Origin: an uncultured Bacteroidota bacterium
GTDB lineage: Bacteria; Bacteroidota; Bacteroidia; Chitinophagales; Chitinophagaceae
DNA length: 64,000 nt
Direction: 5' to 3'
Assembly (NCBI GenBank): GCA_903831935.1
Contig: CAIKZP010000031.1
Span: forward strand, 74,401 to 138,400
Shown: positions 17,285 through 26,074 of the stretch, one piece after another
How the letters are laid out: every line of letters starts with the position of its first letter
How positions within the stretch are numbered: position 1 is the first letter of the stretch
The notes under the pieces: generated by a model
Told to the model about the DNA's origin: nothing
The model's input: the letters and a program-made list of their open reading frames with translations, nothing else
The model's database searches: none
Program-made: the position numbers and the translations under genes

Positions 17285-18931
17285 TTAAAATTGAATGTTT
17301 ATTATTTTTTCTTCTGAACCTCTTTTAATTGTTAATTTGGTTTTATCGTCTTTGTTAAATTTACCCAAAGCCTGCATATAACTCATTACATCTACAAATT
17401 TAAATTCACCCAATTGCAATAAAATATCACCTGCTTGTAAGCCAATTTTTTCTGCTAGTTTTCCAGGACTAACGCCATCAATACGCATACCTGTTCCACT
17501 ATAACCATAATCTGGAATCACACCCAAACTCACTTTAAACTTTGTACTGCGGCCTTGTTCTTGATCTCTAGTTTTGGTAAATACTAACTTGCCTTTATTA
17601 TCAACCGCTTCAATTAATTGGTAGATACTATTAACAATATCTTTTTCGCCTTGGTAATTAATTTTATCCCAATCATCAGTTGATTTATGATAGTCTTGGT
17701 GGCTACCAGTAAAATAAAACAATACCGGAATATCTTTTCTATAAAAAATAGCATGGTCACTAGGGCCAGTTCCTGAACTATCAAACTTAATTAATAAAGA
17801 AGCTGGTTTAGCACTTGAAAAATAACTGCCCCAAACCGGCGATGTGCCATATCCACCAATTGTCAATTTGTGTGAAGTATCGTATCTGCCCACCATATCC
17901 ATATTAATCATATAGTTAGGGGTAATGTTGGTTGTAGGATTTTCAATCCAATACTTGCTACCCAATGTGCCTAATTCTTCTGCAGAAAAATGGAGAATTA
18001 AATAGTTATTATTTTTTGGTGACGCGTTTTTTAATTTACGCGTTAATTCAATTAAGGCAGCAGTTCCACTTGCATTATCATCTGCGCCATTGTGAATTAC
18101 ATGACCCGTATCTAAAGCATTTTTGTCTTCGCCATAACCAAGGTGATCGTAGTGTGCACCAAGAATAACAGTAGTTGCTGCATGATTATCGATATAGCCA
18201 ATAATATTGGTAGCATTGCGTTTGCGCTCATTGAATGCTACTGTAATAGCCGTTTTTAAACTCTTGGCTTGGTCTGAAAAATAATGCTGATACCCGTCTT
18301 TTGTAATATAAATGATAGGTATAGATGCAGCAGTAGACTTGTCGTTTTTATTAAACTGAATATTGTCGGTACTATTACTGCTATTGTATAGGAACAATGC
18401 AGTTGCTCCTTTTTCTGCAATTGTTATTGCTTCTTTTTTTATTGTTTCTTCAATATCAAAATGAGTATTGTTCTTGTTTTCATCTAACCACTCTTTTAGG
18501 TCTTTAAACCATGGTTGTCCTTTTTCATTTAGGGCCATTGCAGGATTTCCTTTCACCGTTTTTTCTGCACTAAATGCAAGTGGAAAATACTCTTCTGTAA
18601 GTTTTAAAAAACTGCCATTAATTCTTAGAATGGTAGCAGGTGAAAATTGTTTTCCTTCATTAATTTCAAAGGTTTGCAAAAAGCCATTTTGACCCCTTGG
18701 TTCAAGGCCCATTTCTTTGTATTGTGCAATAATATATTGTAAAGCCAATTGCTCTCCTGGGGTACCAGTTCGGCGGCCTTCTAACTTGTCATCTGCTAAG
18801 TATTGTACATGCGCTGTTAAGTGATTTACTAGTTCAGTGCTTGCTTTCTCTGCTGCTATTCTTAATTTACGTTTACTTTGCGCTGTTGCAAAACTAGAGA
18901 ACAACAAAACAATCCATAGTAATTTTTGCAT
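17285..18931 (-). CDS. M28 family zinc peptidase with PA and PDZ domains
   Basis: A 548-residue exported aminopeptidase-like enzyme. The ATG at 18931 opens a signal peptide (MQKLLWIVLLFSSFATAQS). A possible start at 18979 is ruled unlikely because it lies upstream of the promoter at 18952-18980. A PA-type insert covers roughly 100-250. The M28 zinc site follows: LGAHYDHLGYG, HNGADDNASGTAAL, FSAEELGTLGSKYW, NMDMVGRYD and SHQDYHKSTDDW. A C-terminal PDZ domain (GMRIDGVSPGKLAEKIGLQAGDILLQLG) ends the protein. Likely role: peptide trimming in the periplasm or outside the cell. Confidence 0.92.
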   Translation of the reverse strand: MQKLLWIVLLFSSFATAQSKRKLRIAAEKASTELVNHLTAHVQYLADDKLEGRRTGTPGEQLALQYIIAQYKEMGLEPRGQNGFLQTFEINEGKQFSPATILRINGSFLKLTEEYFPLAFSAEKTVKGNPAMALNEKGQPWFKDLKEWLDENKNNTHFDIEETIKKEAITIAEKGATALFLYNSSNSTDNIQFNKNDKSTAASIPIIYITKDGYQHYFSDQAKSLKTAITVAFNERKRNATNIIGYIDNHAATTVILGAHYDHLGYGEDKNALDTGHVIHNGADDNASGTAALIELTRKLKNASPKNNNYLILHFSAEELGTLGSKYWIENPTTNITPNYMINMDMVGRYDTSHKLTIGGYGTSPVWGSYFSSAKPASLLIKFDSSGTGPSDHAIFYRKDIPVLFYFTGSHQDYHKSTDDWDKINYQGEKDIVNSIYQLIEAVDNKGKLVFTKTRDQEQGRSTKFKVSLGVIPDYGYSGTGMRIDGVSPGKLAEKIGLQAGDILLQLGEFKFVDVMSYMQALGKFNKDDKTKLTIKRGSEEKIINIQF

Positions 18932-18951
18932 TTGTAACAATTTTATGAATA

Positions 18952-18980
18952 CAAAAATAAGCGAGTGAACGCGAATCAAA
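18952..18980 (-). promoter_or_regulatory. Promoter of the M28 peptidase gene
   Basis: The minus strand reads TTTG (18980-18977), 17 bases, TATTTTTG (18959-18952), a full match to the Bacteroidota consensus. The ATG at 18931 follows after 20 bases, which decides the start codon of the downstream gene. Confidence 0.7.
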
Positions 18981-19090
18981 CGATTGCATCATAAATAATT
19001 GTAAAATAAAAAAATGAGCCTGAGAATCCGTTCCCAATCTCGTAACTAATAGCCTTTTAATGAACGTACTTTTACCATTCAATTTTATTT

Positions 19091-21205
19091 TTGAGTAAAC
19101 CTATTTTACATATTGCCTTGGTGGGTAACCCGAATAGCGGGAAAACCTCATTATTCAACGCCTTAACGGGTTTGAACCAAAAAGTAGGCAATTTTCCAGG
19201 GGTTACGGTTGATAAAAAAACTGGGGTATTAGATTTAGAGGATAACAGAAAAACCATATTAATTGATCTGCCAGGTACTTATAGTTTATACCCAAGACGA
19301 GCAGACGAGTGGGTGGCTTATAAAGTTTTAATGAATGCAGATGCAGACACCAAAGCCGATTTGGTTTTATTGGTGGCTGATGCAAGCAATCTAAAACGAA
19401 ATTTACTTTTTTGCAGCCAAATCATCGATTTAAAAATACCAGTAGTGGTTGCCTTAACCATGAATGATTTAGCAGCAAAAAAAGGAATTGGTATTGATAT
19501 TAGTGGTTTAGAAGCAGAATTAGGCGTTCCTGTTGTATTGGTTAATCCTCGAAAAAACAAGGGATTGGTTGAGTTGAAAAAAGTATTGGCGCAATACGCA
19601 AAAATTCCAGCAAATAAAACAAATGCCGATTTTATTGAGAACCTTAAAATGGCTCCAAAAGCAATTGAGCAAGTTCAAAACATTTTTCCTGCACTGAGTA
19701 ATTATGCGGCAGTGCACTACCTAATTAATCACGAAAATTTTCCATTAACCGAACAAACACAAAAAGATATTGAACAGATTGAATTAGATAATCAATTCAA
19801 TCCTACCAAAACACAGGCCGATGAAATTATGCAACGCTATGCACGCATAAAACAAATCATGCAAAAGAATGTGGTAGAACCAGATCCATTAGAACAAAAA
19901 TTGTTTTCCGATAAATTAGACGATGTTTTATTGCACCGTACTTGGGGTAACCTTATTTTATTTGCGGTGTTGTTTTTATTATTTCAAAGTGTTTTTTGGT
20001 TGGCTAAATTTCCAATGGATGGAATTGAATTAGTGTTTAAGCAATTAGCTTTTTGGCTAAACCACAACCTTGCAGCAAGTTGGTTTTCAGACTTACTAGT
20101 GAATGGAATTGTTGCGGGCATGAGTGGCATATTCGTTTTCATTCCTCAAATAATGATTTTATTTGGAATCATTACTATTTTAGAAGATACTGGATACATG
20201 GCACGCATTAGTTTTTTAAGCGACCGACTCATGCGTAAAGTTGGCTTGAATGGAAAAAGCGTAATGCCTATGATTAGTGGATTTGCTTGTGCAGTTCCTG
20301 CCATTATGAGTGCGCGCAATATTGAAAACAAAAAAGAACGACTCTTAACTATTTTGGTAACCCCATTAATGAGTTGTAGTGCTCGATTGCCAGTATACAC
20401 CATTCTCATTTCTTTAGTAGTAGATGATAAATATTATTTTGGATTTTTAAGTTTACAAGGCTTAGTAATGATGGGCCTATATGTGCTAGGAGTATTGATG
20501 GCATTGATTGTTAGCTATGTAATGAAATGGGTGATTCAAATAAAAGAAAAAAGTTTTTTCATTTTAGAATTGCCTATTTATCGTGCGCCAAGATGGAAAA
20601 ATGTGGGCATTACAATGGTTGAAAAAGCCAAAATATTTGTAACAGATGCAGGAAAAATAATCATGATTATTAGCATCCTATTATGGTTTTTATGTTCGCA
20701 CGGACCAGGCAATCGGATGGAAAATGTAGAAAGAAAATATGCAGCTTTAGCACAAGTGTTACCAGCGCAAAAAGCAGTTTTAGCAAAGCGCCTCTCTTCC
20801 GAAAAATTACAAAATTCTTATGCTGGATTATTGGGCCAAACTATTGAACCTGTAATAAAACCACTAGGCTACGATTGGAAAATTGGCATTGCATTAATTA
20901 CTTCCATTGCTGCAAGAGAAGTTTTTGTAGGTACAATGGCCACCTTATATAGTGTTGAAGAAAACGACAACAATTCGCTTAGGCAGAAACTCCAATCAGC
21001 TACACATGCAGACGGAACAAAAGTATATAGTTTGCCTGCCGCATTTTCGTTGATGATATTTTATGTATTGGCCATGCAGTGTATGAGTACACTTGCTGTA
21101 GTAAAAAGAGAAACCAAATCTTGGAAATGGCCGGTATTTCAATTCTCTTACATGACAGGTCTTGCCTATCTAATGAGTTTTATTGTTTACCAATTGTTTA
21201 AATAA
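19091..21205 (+). CDS. feoB: Ferrous iron transporter B
   Basis: Inner-membrane Fe(II) uptake protein with an N-terminal GTPase. The G domain shows G1 GNPNSGKT (about 11-18), G3 DLPGTYS and G4 TMND, followed by the helical GDI region. The membrane part has the paired Gate motifs (ISGFACAVPAIMSARNIENKKER; TPLMSCSARLPVYTILI) with conserved cysteines. Its 704 residues fit a compact FeoB. No feoA is adjacent. No ATG lies upstream of G1, so the start is probably TTG 19091. This codon overlaps a TATTTTTG sequence; a variant minus-7 (TACTTTTA) lies about 30 bases upstream. Confidence 0.95.
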   Translation: MSKPILHIALVGNPNSGKTSLFNALTGLNQKVGNFPGVTVDKKTGVLDLEDNRKTILIDLPGTYSLYPRRADEWVAYKVLMNADADTKADLVLLVADASNLKRNLLFCSQIIDLKIPVVVALTMNDLAAKKGIGIDISGLEAELGVPVVLVNPRKNKGLVELKKVLAQYAKIPANKTNADFIENLKMAPKAIEQVQNIFPALSNYAAVHYLINHENFPLTEQTQKDIEQIELDNQFNPTKTQADEIMQRYARIKQIMQKNVVEPDPLEQKLFSDKLDDVLLHRTWGNLILFAVLFLLFQSVFWLAKFPMDGIELVFKQLAFWLNHNLAASWFSDLLVNGIVAGMSGIFVFIPQIMILFGIITILEDTGYMARISFLSDRLMRKVGLNGKSVMPMISGFACAVPAIMSARNIENKKERLLTILVTPLMSCSARLPVYTILISLVVDDKYYFGFLSLQGLVMMGLYVLGVLMALIVSYVMKWVIQIKEKSFFILELPIYRAPRWKNVGITMVEKAKIFVTDAGKIIMIISILLWFLCSHGPGNRMENVERKYAALAQVLPAQKAVLAKRLSSEKLQNSYAGLLGQTIEPVIKPLGYDWKIGIALITSIAAREVFVGTMATLYSVEENDNNSLRQKLQSATHADGTKVYSLPAAFSLMIFYVLAMQCMSTLAVVKRETKSWKWPVFQFSYMTGLAYLMSFIVYQLFK

Positions 21206-21244
21206 TAATATCCTCCCTAATTGTATAGAGAAGATATTATTATT
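21201..21244. terminator. Inverted repeat between convergent feoB and bcp
   Basis: AATAATAATATC (21201-21212) pairs perfectly with GATATTATTATT (21233-21244) around a 20-base loop. It overlaps the feoB stop codon and sits before the bcp stop, so it could end transcripts from both sides. The stem is AT-rich and has no long T run, so it is a weak terminator candidate. Confidence 0.4.
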
Positions 21245-21254
21245 CAATTACCTA

Positions 21255-21722
21255 TTAACCTTCCGCCCAAGCAGCTAGTATTTCTTCGGTATGATTTTTT
21301 GTATCTGGTTTTACAATAATCTTTACAATCTTACCAGTTTCGTCAATTAAAAAAGTAGTACGGGTAGTTCCCATATAAGTATGGCCCATAATCTTTTTTT
21401 CGCCCCATAAATTGTATTTATCTACAATTTTCTTGTCTTCGTCTGAAATTAACGGGAAAGGAAGGGTAAATTTTTCTTCGAATTTTTTATGGCTCGCAAC
21501 ACTATCCGTACTTACGCCCACTACTTGGTATCCTTTTTTTAATAAAGCAGAATAATTATCTCTTAAATTACAAGCTTGAGCGGTACATCCTGGCGTATCG
21601 TCTTTTGGATAAAAATATAGAATTAACTTTTGTCCTTTGTAATCAGTCAATGAAATTGCCTTGCCATTTTGATCCACCGCTTTAAAAAGGGGTGCCTTGC
21701 TACCTTCTTTTAATACTGCCAT
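21255..21722 (-). CDS. bcp: Thioredoxin-dependent thiol peroxidase (BCP/PrxQ)
   Basis: Reduces hydroperoxides through a peroxidatic Cys and is recycled by thioredoxin. The 155-residue protein has the motif KDDTPGCTAQACNLRD, with the peroxidatic Cys and a resolving Cys five positions later, as in atypical two-Cys BCP. Other matches are KGYQVVGVSTDSVASHKKFEEKFTLPFPLISDE and TYMGTTRTTFLIDETGKI. Beside feoB it suits protection against iron-driven oxidative damage, though the two genes are convergent. Confidence 0.96.
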   Translation of the reverse strand: MAVLKEGSKAPLFKAVDQNGKAISLTDYKGQKLILYFYPKDDTPGCTAQACNLRDNYSALLKKGYQVVGVSTDSVASHKKFEEKFTLPFPLISDEDKKIVDKYNLWGEKKIMGHTYMGTTRTTFLIDETGKIVKIIVKPDTKNHTEEILAAWAEG

Positions 21723-21833
21723 TTTGTTTTATTTATGTGTTCAATCAATCAATAATAACCCTAAAAAATTGGTTTTGTTGGTATTTTTCCAAAACCATTT
21801 AAAAATTTAATGCCTTTTTTGGCTTCCTGACCT

Positions 21834-21841
21834 TACATTTG
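21834..21841 (+). promoter_or_regulatory. Minus-7 element of the carB gene
   Basis: TACATTTG matches TAnnTTTG. The ATG at 21864 follows after 22 bases. A TTTTTTGG stretch lies upstream but too close for an ideal minus-33, so only the minus-7 is called. Confidence 0.5.
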
Positions 21842-21863
21842 CACAATTTATTTTTTTGCAACT

Positions 21864-23510
21864 ATGCCTAGAGACAACTCCATCAAATCGGTTTTAATCA
21901 TTGGTTCAGGACCTATTATTATAGGCCAAGCCTGTGAATTCGACTATTCAGGCACACAAGCCGCTCGTAGCTTGCGTGAAGAGGGGATCGAAGTGATCCT
22001 TATTAACAGTAACCCTGCCACCATTATGACCGATCCAATGATGGCCGACAAGGTTTACCTACTCCCTTTGACCGTTGAAAGTATAGAAAAAATTTTAGAA
22101 GAGAACGAGATAGATTCCGTTTTGCCTACAATGGGCGGACAAACGGCATTAAATCTATGTAAAGAAGCCGACGAATTAGGGGTTTGGGAAAAATACGGGG
22201 TTAAGTTGATTGGTGTGGATATCGCTGCCATTGACACTGCCGAAGACCGTGAAAAGTTCCGCCAGTTGATGGTTCGTATTGGAATTGCAGTTGCACCTAG
22301 CCGTGTAGCCAATAGTTTTTTAGAAGGAAAAGAATTTGCCCAAGAAATAGGATTTCCTCTAGTAATTCGTCCATCTTTTACCCTTGGTGGTAGCGGAGGC
22401 GGATTTGTACACACCAAAGACGATTTGGATGGCGCACTAGAAAGAGGACTTAAAGCTTCTCCCATTCACGAAGTATTGGTAGAAAAAGCAGTTTTGGGAT
22501 GGAAAGAGTACGAATTAGAATTATTAAGAGATATCAATGATAATGTAGTTATTATCTGTACTGTTGAAAATTTAGACCCAATGGGCGTTCACACAGGCGA
22601 TAGTATTACTGTTGCACCAGCAATGACATTAAGTGACACAGCATACCAAGATATGCGCAACAAAGCCACTTTAATGATGCGTTCACTTGGTAATTTTACT
22701 GGTGGATGTAATGTGCAGTTTGCGCTCAACCCAGCAACCGAAGAATTGATTGCGGTAGAAATTAATCCACGCGTAAGTCGTTCATCGGCCTTGGCTTCAA
22801 AAGCAACAGGTTATCCAATTGCAAAAATTGCTGCGAAACTAGCTATTGGTTATTCGCTCGATGAATTAAAGAATCAAATTACTAAAACAACATCGGCTTA
22901 TTTTGAACCTGCTTTGGATTATGTGATTGTAAAAGTTCCTCGTTGGAATTTCGATAAATTCAAAGGAGCCAATGATACTTTAGGATTACAAATGAAAAGT
23001 GTGGGAGAGGTAATGGCCATTGGAAGAAGTTTTACCGAAGCCATTCAAAAAGCTTGTCAAAGTTTAGAAAATGAAGCGATTGGTTTGGGCTATTATGGAA
23101 AAAGTTTAATGAAGAGTGAAGAGATTGTAGAATACATTAAAACGCCAAAATGGGATCGTATTTTTAGAATCAAAGATGCTTTAATGCAAGGTTCTACTAT
23201 TAAATCTATTGCACAAGCCACTGGTATTGATCGTTGGTTCTTATACCAAATTCAACAAATCTGTGAAATTGAAAAAGAAATTGCAAAATATTCTTTAGAC
23301 ACTATTCCTACTGAGTTACTTAAAGAAGCCAAAAAGAATGGTTTTAGTGATTTGCAGATTGTTAAAATCATGAACAATACTTGCACAGAAGACGAGGTAT
23401 ATGAAAAGAGGAAAGCCTTAGGTATTACACGCGTTTATAAAATGGTGGATACTTGTAGCGCTGAATTTGAAGCGAAAACACCTTATTTCTACAGCACATT
23501 CGAAGGATAA
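21864..23510 (+). CDS. carB: Carbamoyl-phosphate synthase large chain, N-terminal half only
   Basis: The protein matches the first half of CarB: an ATP-grasp carboxyphosphate domain ([74 protein letters not shown]) and the oligomerisation domain, ending at [17 protein letters not shown] standard CarB is about 940-1,070 residues and continues from here into the carbamate-phosphorylating half. This gene stops at residue 548, and a convergent gene begins 21 bases later, so a simple frameshift cannot restore the rest. A split CarB with the second half elsewhere is the likeliest reading; loss of function is the alternative. Confidence 0.93.
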   Translation: MPRDNSIKSVLIIGSGPIIIGQACEFDYSGTQAARSLREEGIEVILINSNPATIMTDPMMADKVYLLPLTVESIEKILEENEIDSVLPTMGGQTALNLCKEADELGVWEKYGVKLIGVDIAAIDTAEDREKFRQLMVRIGIAVAPSRVANSFLEGKEFAQEIGFPLVIRPSFTLGGSGGGFVHTKDDLDGALERGLKASPIHEVLVEKAVLGWKEYELELLRDINDNVVIICTVENLDPMGVHTGDSITVAPAMTLSDTAYQDMRNKATLMMRSLGNFTGGCNVQFALNPATEELIAVEINPRVSRSSALASKATGYPIAKIAAKLAIGYSLDELKNQITKTTSAYFEPALDYVIVKVPRWNFDKFKGANDTLGLQMKSVGEVMAIGRSFTEAIQKACQSLENEAIGLGYYGKSLMKSEEIVEYIKTPKWDRIFRIKDALMQGSTIKSIAQATGIDRWFLYQIQQICEIEKEIAKYSLDTIPTELLKEAKKNGFSDLQIVKIMNNTCTEDEVYEKRKALGITRVYKMVDTCSAEFEAKTPYFYSTFEG

Positions 23511-23519
23511 AATTTAGTT

Positions 23520-23553
23520 CAAAATATTTGGCTATTTAACGCCAAATATTTTG
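23520..23553. terminator. Perfect inverted repeat at convergent gene ends
   Basis: CAAAATATTTGGC (23520-23532) and GCCAAATATTTTG (23541-23553) form a 13-bp perfect stem with an 8-base loop, between the ends of carB and the sulfatase gene. The right arm and loop are part of the last codons of the sulfatase gene. It is well placed as a bidirectional terminator, though no strong T run follows. Confidence 0.55.
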
Positions 23554-25967
23554 ACTTTTAAATTTCGCATTAATAAGTTCATGGGTAATACCTGTGTGTA
23601 GAAAGATAAATCGAATAATTTATTGCGGTAATTTTTGTACTCCTCTATTGTAAATAAATCATTGGTAGTAGTGGTGTTCCATTTCTTTTCTACATAATCT
23701 CCTTTGGTCATTTGCACAATATTATGGTGCGTATAGAATAAAAAATTACGCCCTTTGTGTGTGGTATCAATAATAGATAACCTAAATGAAGGTTGGTCTT
23801 CTAAGCCTGGGGTTTGTAAATTAATTTCTGCAGAAACTTCTACATAAATATATTTTTCGCCGATGGGTATTTTAATTTCTGGTAAAATAGTTGTGTCGGA
23901 ACTTTGCGTGAATATTTTTTGTGTAGTAGGATTTGAATAATCTAACAACAATTCTTTGGTTCCTGTTGGCAATACTTTATTTGCCGGAAAAATTTTATTG
24001 TTGTCGCATACATAAGAATTGATCAACTTAAAATTATTGAGCAATTGTTTCATGTATTGTTTAACGGAATCGTTCTCTACATGCTCTTCTAGCAAATTGG
24101 GTGTTAATCGATACAACTCGTCTCCTGAAAGATAATATCCTTTATAAATATAATCTGTCATTTCTCTACTCCACTCCATAAACGGCATAGCATGTGTATT
24201 TCTAAAACGTACACAAGTATCTAATACATCGCCAAGCCAGTTCACTTCTTTGGGTTTGTTTTGTAAAGCAGGATAATTATTTAATACCAACGAAGAAATG
24301 GTTGGCGCCAAATTATTGTGTGAGTTGACCGAATAAAATTTCTTCGGTGCTTTTAACATGGGCGAATAAACAATTAATGGAACATGGTAATCATCTATGC
24401 CACAAGTGGAAGGAAAAGATCCTATATGATGGTCTCCAGTAATAAAAAATATGGTGTTCGAATATTCTGGGCGCTTGGCATATTTGGCAAAAAAATCTCT
24501 GAAGCAATCATCGGCAAACATATAAGTAACCAATACCTCTTTGCTTTCTTTGAGTGTTTTCTTTACCGTTGATGTATTAGGAATTCCCAACATTTTTTTG
24601 TCAAACAATTTTTCGTAACGTGGCTTTTGCTCAAACAAATAAGGCATATGCGTTGTGCCTGTATGATAGATATTTAAATAGGGCGATTCATGTAAAGAAT
24701 CCATCACTTCAAAACTTCGGTTGAATAATGCATCATCCGGATAGCCCATCGACCAACCTTCAGAACCTACACCCATCTCTTTGTATTTGGCGCCGTATTT
24801 AGACAAAATCATGTCTGTTCCTTGTAAGCGCATATAACCACCCATATTATCAAAATCAGGATTAAACCCAATTAAAAAATTAGCATGGTATCCATTTGAT
24901 CGTAAAATATTGATGAGTGATAAATGATTGGGCATTACATTAATCACAGAAAATCCGCGTTTTCCATAAGGCAAGGAACCAGAAATGGCAGGATGTGCTG
25001 CAAAAGTTCCTGGAGCAGTACTTAAAAAATTATCCCAGGTTAAACTTTTATTGGAGAGTGAATCTAAAAATGGCGTAAAGCTTCCTGCATAAGCGCTATC
25101 GCCACTAAAATCACGCGACAAACCTTCCACCACCAATATCACAATATTTGGCGGCTTGGTTTTATTTAAATTAAAGAATGAACCAAGTACATCTTTACTA
25201 TTGTTTTCATGTAATAGTGGAAAGTCTTTTCTAGTAAATGCAAAAGGTTGGTTTTTTTGATAGAACGCAATAGCATCGGCCAATTCTTCTGGCGATAAAT
25301 TACTAGCATCAAAATTGTCTTTGTTTTTAAAGTATCGATAATTGTCAATTACCCAAAAAACAAATTTGTTGGAAGTAAAATAGTAGGCTTTTTTTTGTGC
25401 AAACCATTTTTGAGAAGGGTTAGCATAAGAAAAAAACAAGATAGATAATATAGATGCCGTTAACCATACGCGTATAAAAACCTTGCCAATGACACGAGAT
25501 TTAAATAGCCAATTGTTTAAGAAAAAATAAAGTACAACATATAATAAAAATGGCAAATACAATAAAGGGCCGCTAGTCATCATCTGCTTAGAAGTCATCC
25601 ATGATTCCTTTAAACTTCTTGTAAAAAACTCGTGATCGAATGGAGTGTTCCGTTCAGAAAAAACCACAATTAATGCGATATATAAAACAATTAGTAAAGT
25701 GTTGAGTGTATGTAAAACGATTCTAGCAGCCCGATTACTTGCCCAGCCTATTAGCAATAAAGGCAATAGAACGATTGCAGCATACAGCAAACAACCCCAA
25801 ATATCATAGAACCAACCCCCTAGTTCAAAATAAAACGCATGTTTTACAAAAGACTTAGAAGCCACTAAAAAGTATTCATAAAAGCGAATGCCGCAAATGG
25901 TAATAACCAATGCCACCATTGCTTTTAGATAAACTTGAATAAAAGAAAGGTTTTTAGTTGCTACCAT
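23532..25967 (-). CDS. LTA synthase family sulfatase (phosphoglycerol transferase-like)
   Basis: An 811-residue membrane enzyme. ATG 25967 is chosen because a minus-7 element covers the earlier candidate at 25985. The N-terminal 200 residues have about five hydrophobic helices. The extracytoplasmic sulfatase-fold domain begins NIVILVVEGLSRDFSGDS, has a likely nucleophile Thr in APGTFAAHPAISGSLP and the metal motif ITGDHHIGS. A 200-residue beta-rich C-terminal tail follows. The family transfers phosphoglycerol or phosphoethanolamine to glycans or lipids. The substrate here is unknown: Gram-negative bacteria do not make classical lipoteichoic acid. It diverges from the GH18-CE4-GT2 gene. Confidence 0.86.
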   Translation of the reverse strand: MVATKNLSFIQVYLKAMVALVITICGIRFYEYFLVASKSFVKHAFYFELGGWFYDIWGCLLYAAIVLLPLLLIGWASNRAARIVLHTLNTLLIVLYIALIVVFSERNTPFDHEFFTRSLKESWMTSKQMMTSGPLLYLPFLLYVVLYFFLNNWLFKSRVIGKVFIRVWLTASILSILFFSYANPSQKWFAQKKAYYFTSNKFVFWVIDNYRYFKNKDNFDASNLSPEELADAIAFYQKNQPFAFTRKDFPLLHENNSKDVLGSFFNLNKTKPPNIVILVVEGLSRDFSGDSAYAGSFTPFLDSLSNKSLTWDNFLSTAPGTFAAHPAISGSLPYGKRGFSVINVMPNHLSLINILRSNGYHANFLIGFNPDFDNMGGYMRLQGTDMILSKYGAKYKEMGVGSEGWSMGYPDDALFNRSFEVMDSLHESPYLNIYHTGTTHMPYLFEQKPRYEKLFDKKMLGIPNTSTVKKTLKESKEVLVTYMFADDCFRDFFAKYAKRPEYSNTIFFITGDHHIGSFPSTCGIDDYHVPLIVYSPMLKAPKKFYSVNSHNNLAPTISSLVLNNYPALQNKPKEVNWLGDVLDTCVRFRNTHAMPFMEWSREMTDYIYKGYYLSGDELYRLTPNLLEEHVENDSVKQYMKQLLNNFKLINSYVCDNNKIFPANKVLPTGTKELLLDYSNPTTQKIFTQSSDTTILPEIKIPIGEKYIYVEVSAEINLQTPGLEDQPSFRLSIIDTTHKGRNFLFYTHHNIVQMTKGDYVEKKWNTTTTNDLFTIEEYKNYRNKLFDLSFYTQVLPMNLLMRNLKVKIFGVK

Positions 25968-25982
25968 AGAAAGATAAAAGTA

Positions 25983-25990
25983 CAAAACTA
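25983..25990 (-). promoter_or_regulatory. Minus-7 element of the sulfatase gene
   Basis: The minus strand reads TAGTTTTG, a TAnnTTTG match, 15 bases before ATG 25967. It overlaps the upstream start candidate at 25985 and so argues against that start. Confidence 0.5.
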
Positions 25991-25999
25991 AGTTTTAAT

Positions 26000-26007
26000 T
26001 ATTTTTG
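26000..26007 (+). promoter_or_regulatory. Minus-7 element of the GH18-CE4-GT2 gene
   Basis: TATTTTTG matches the consensus and lies 9 bases from the divergent element of the sulfatase gene, so the two genes would share one promoter region. The downstream start is 55-68 bases away. Confidence 0.45.
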
Positions 26008-26074
26008 TGATATGGAATTGTGTGATCGGCAGTAACTTGCAACTTATTCGAATTCATGCTGAGTGCCAAATAAT

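Noticed and set aside
18932-18979. Upstream start for the M28 peptidase
   Set aside because: The promoter at 18952-18980 overlaps it; the ATG at 18931 opens a standard signal peptide.
23511-23560. Frameshift that would join carB to a C-terminal half
   Set aside because: Downstream sequence is the convergent sulfatase gene in good coding order, so no continuation of CarB exists here.
26063-26074. GTG start for the GH18-CE4-GT2 protein
   Set aside because: In frame and possible, but ATG 26075 four codons later is preferred; the difference is minor.
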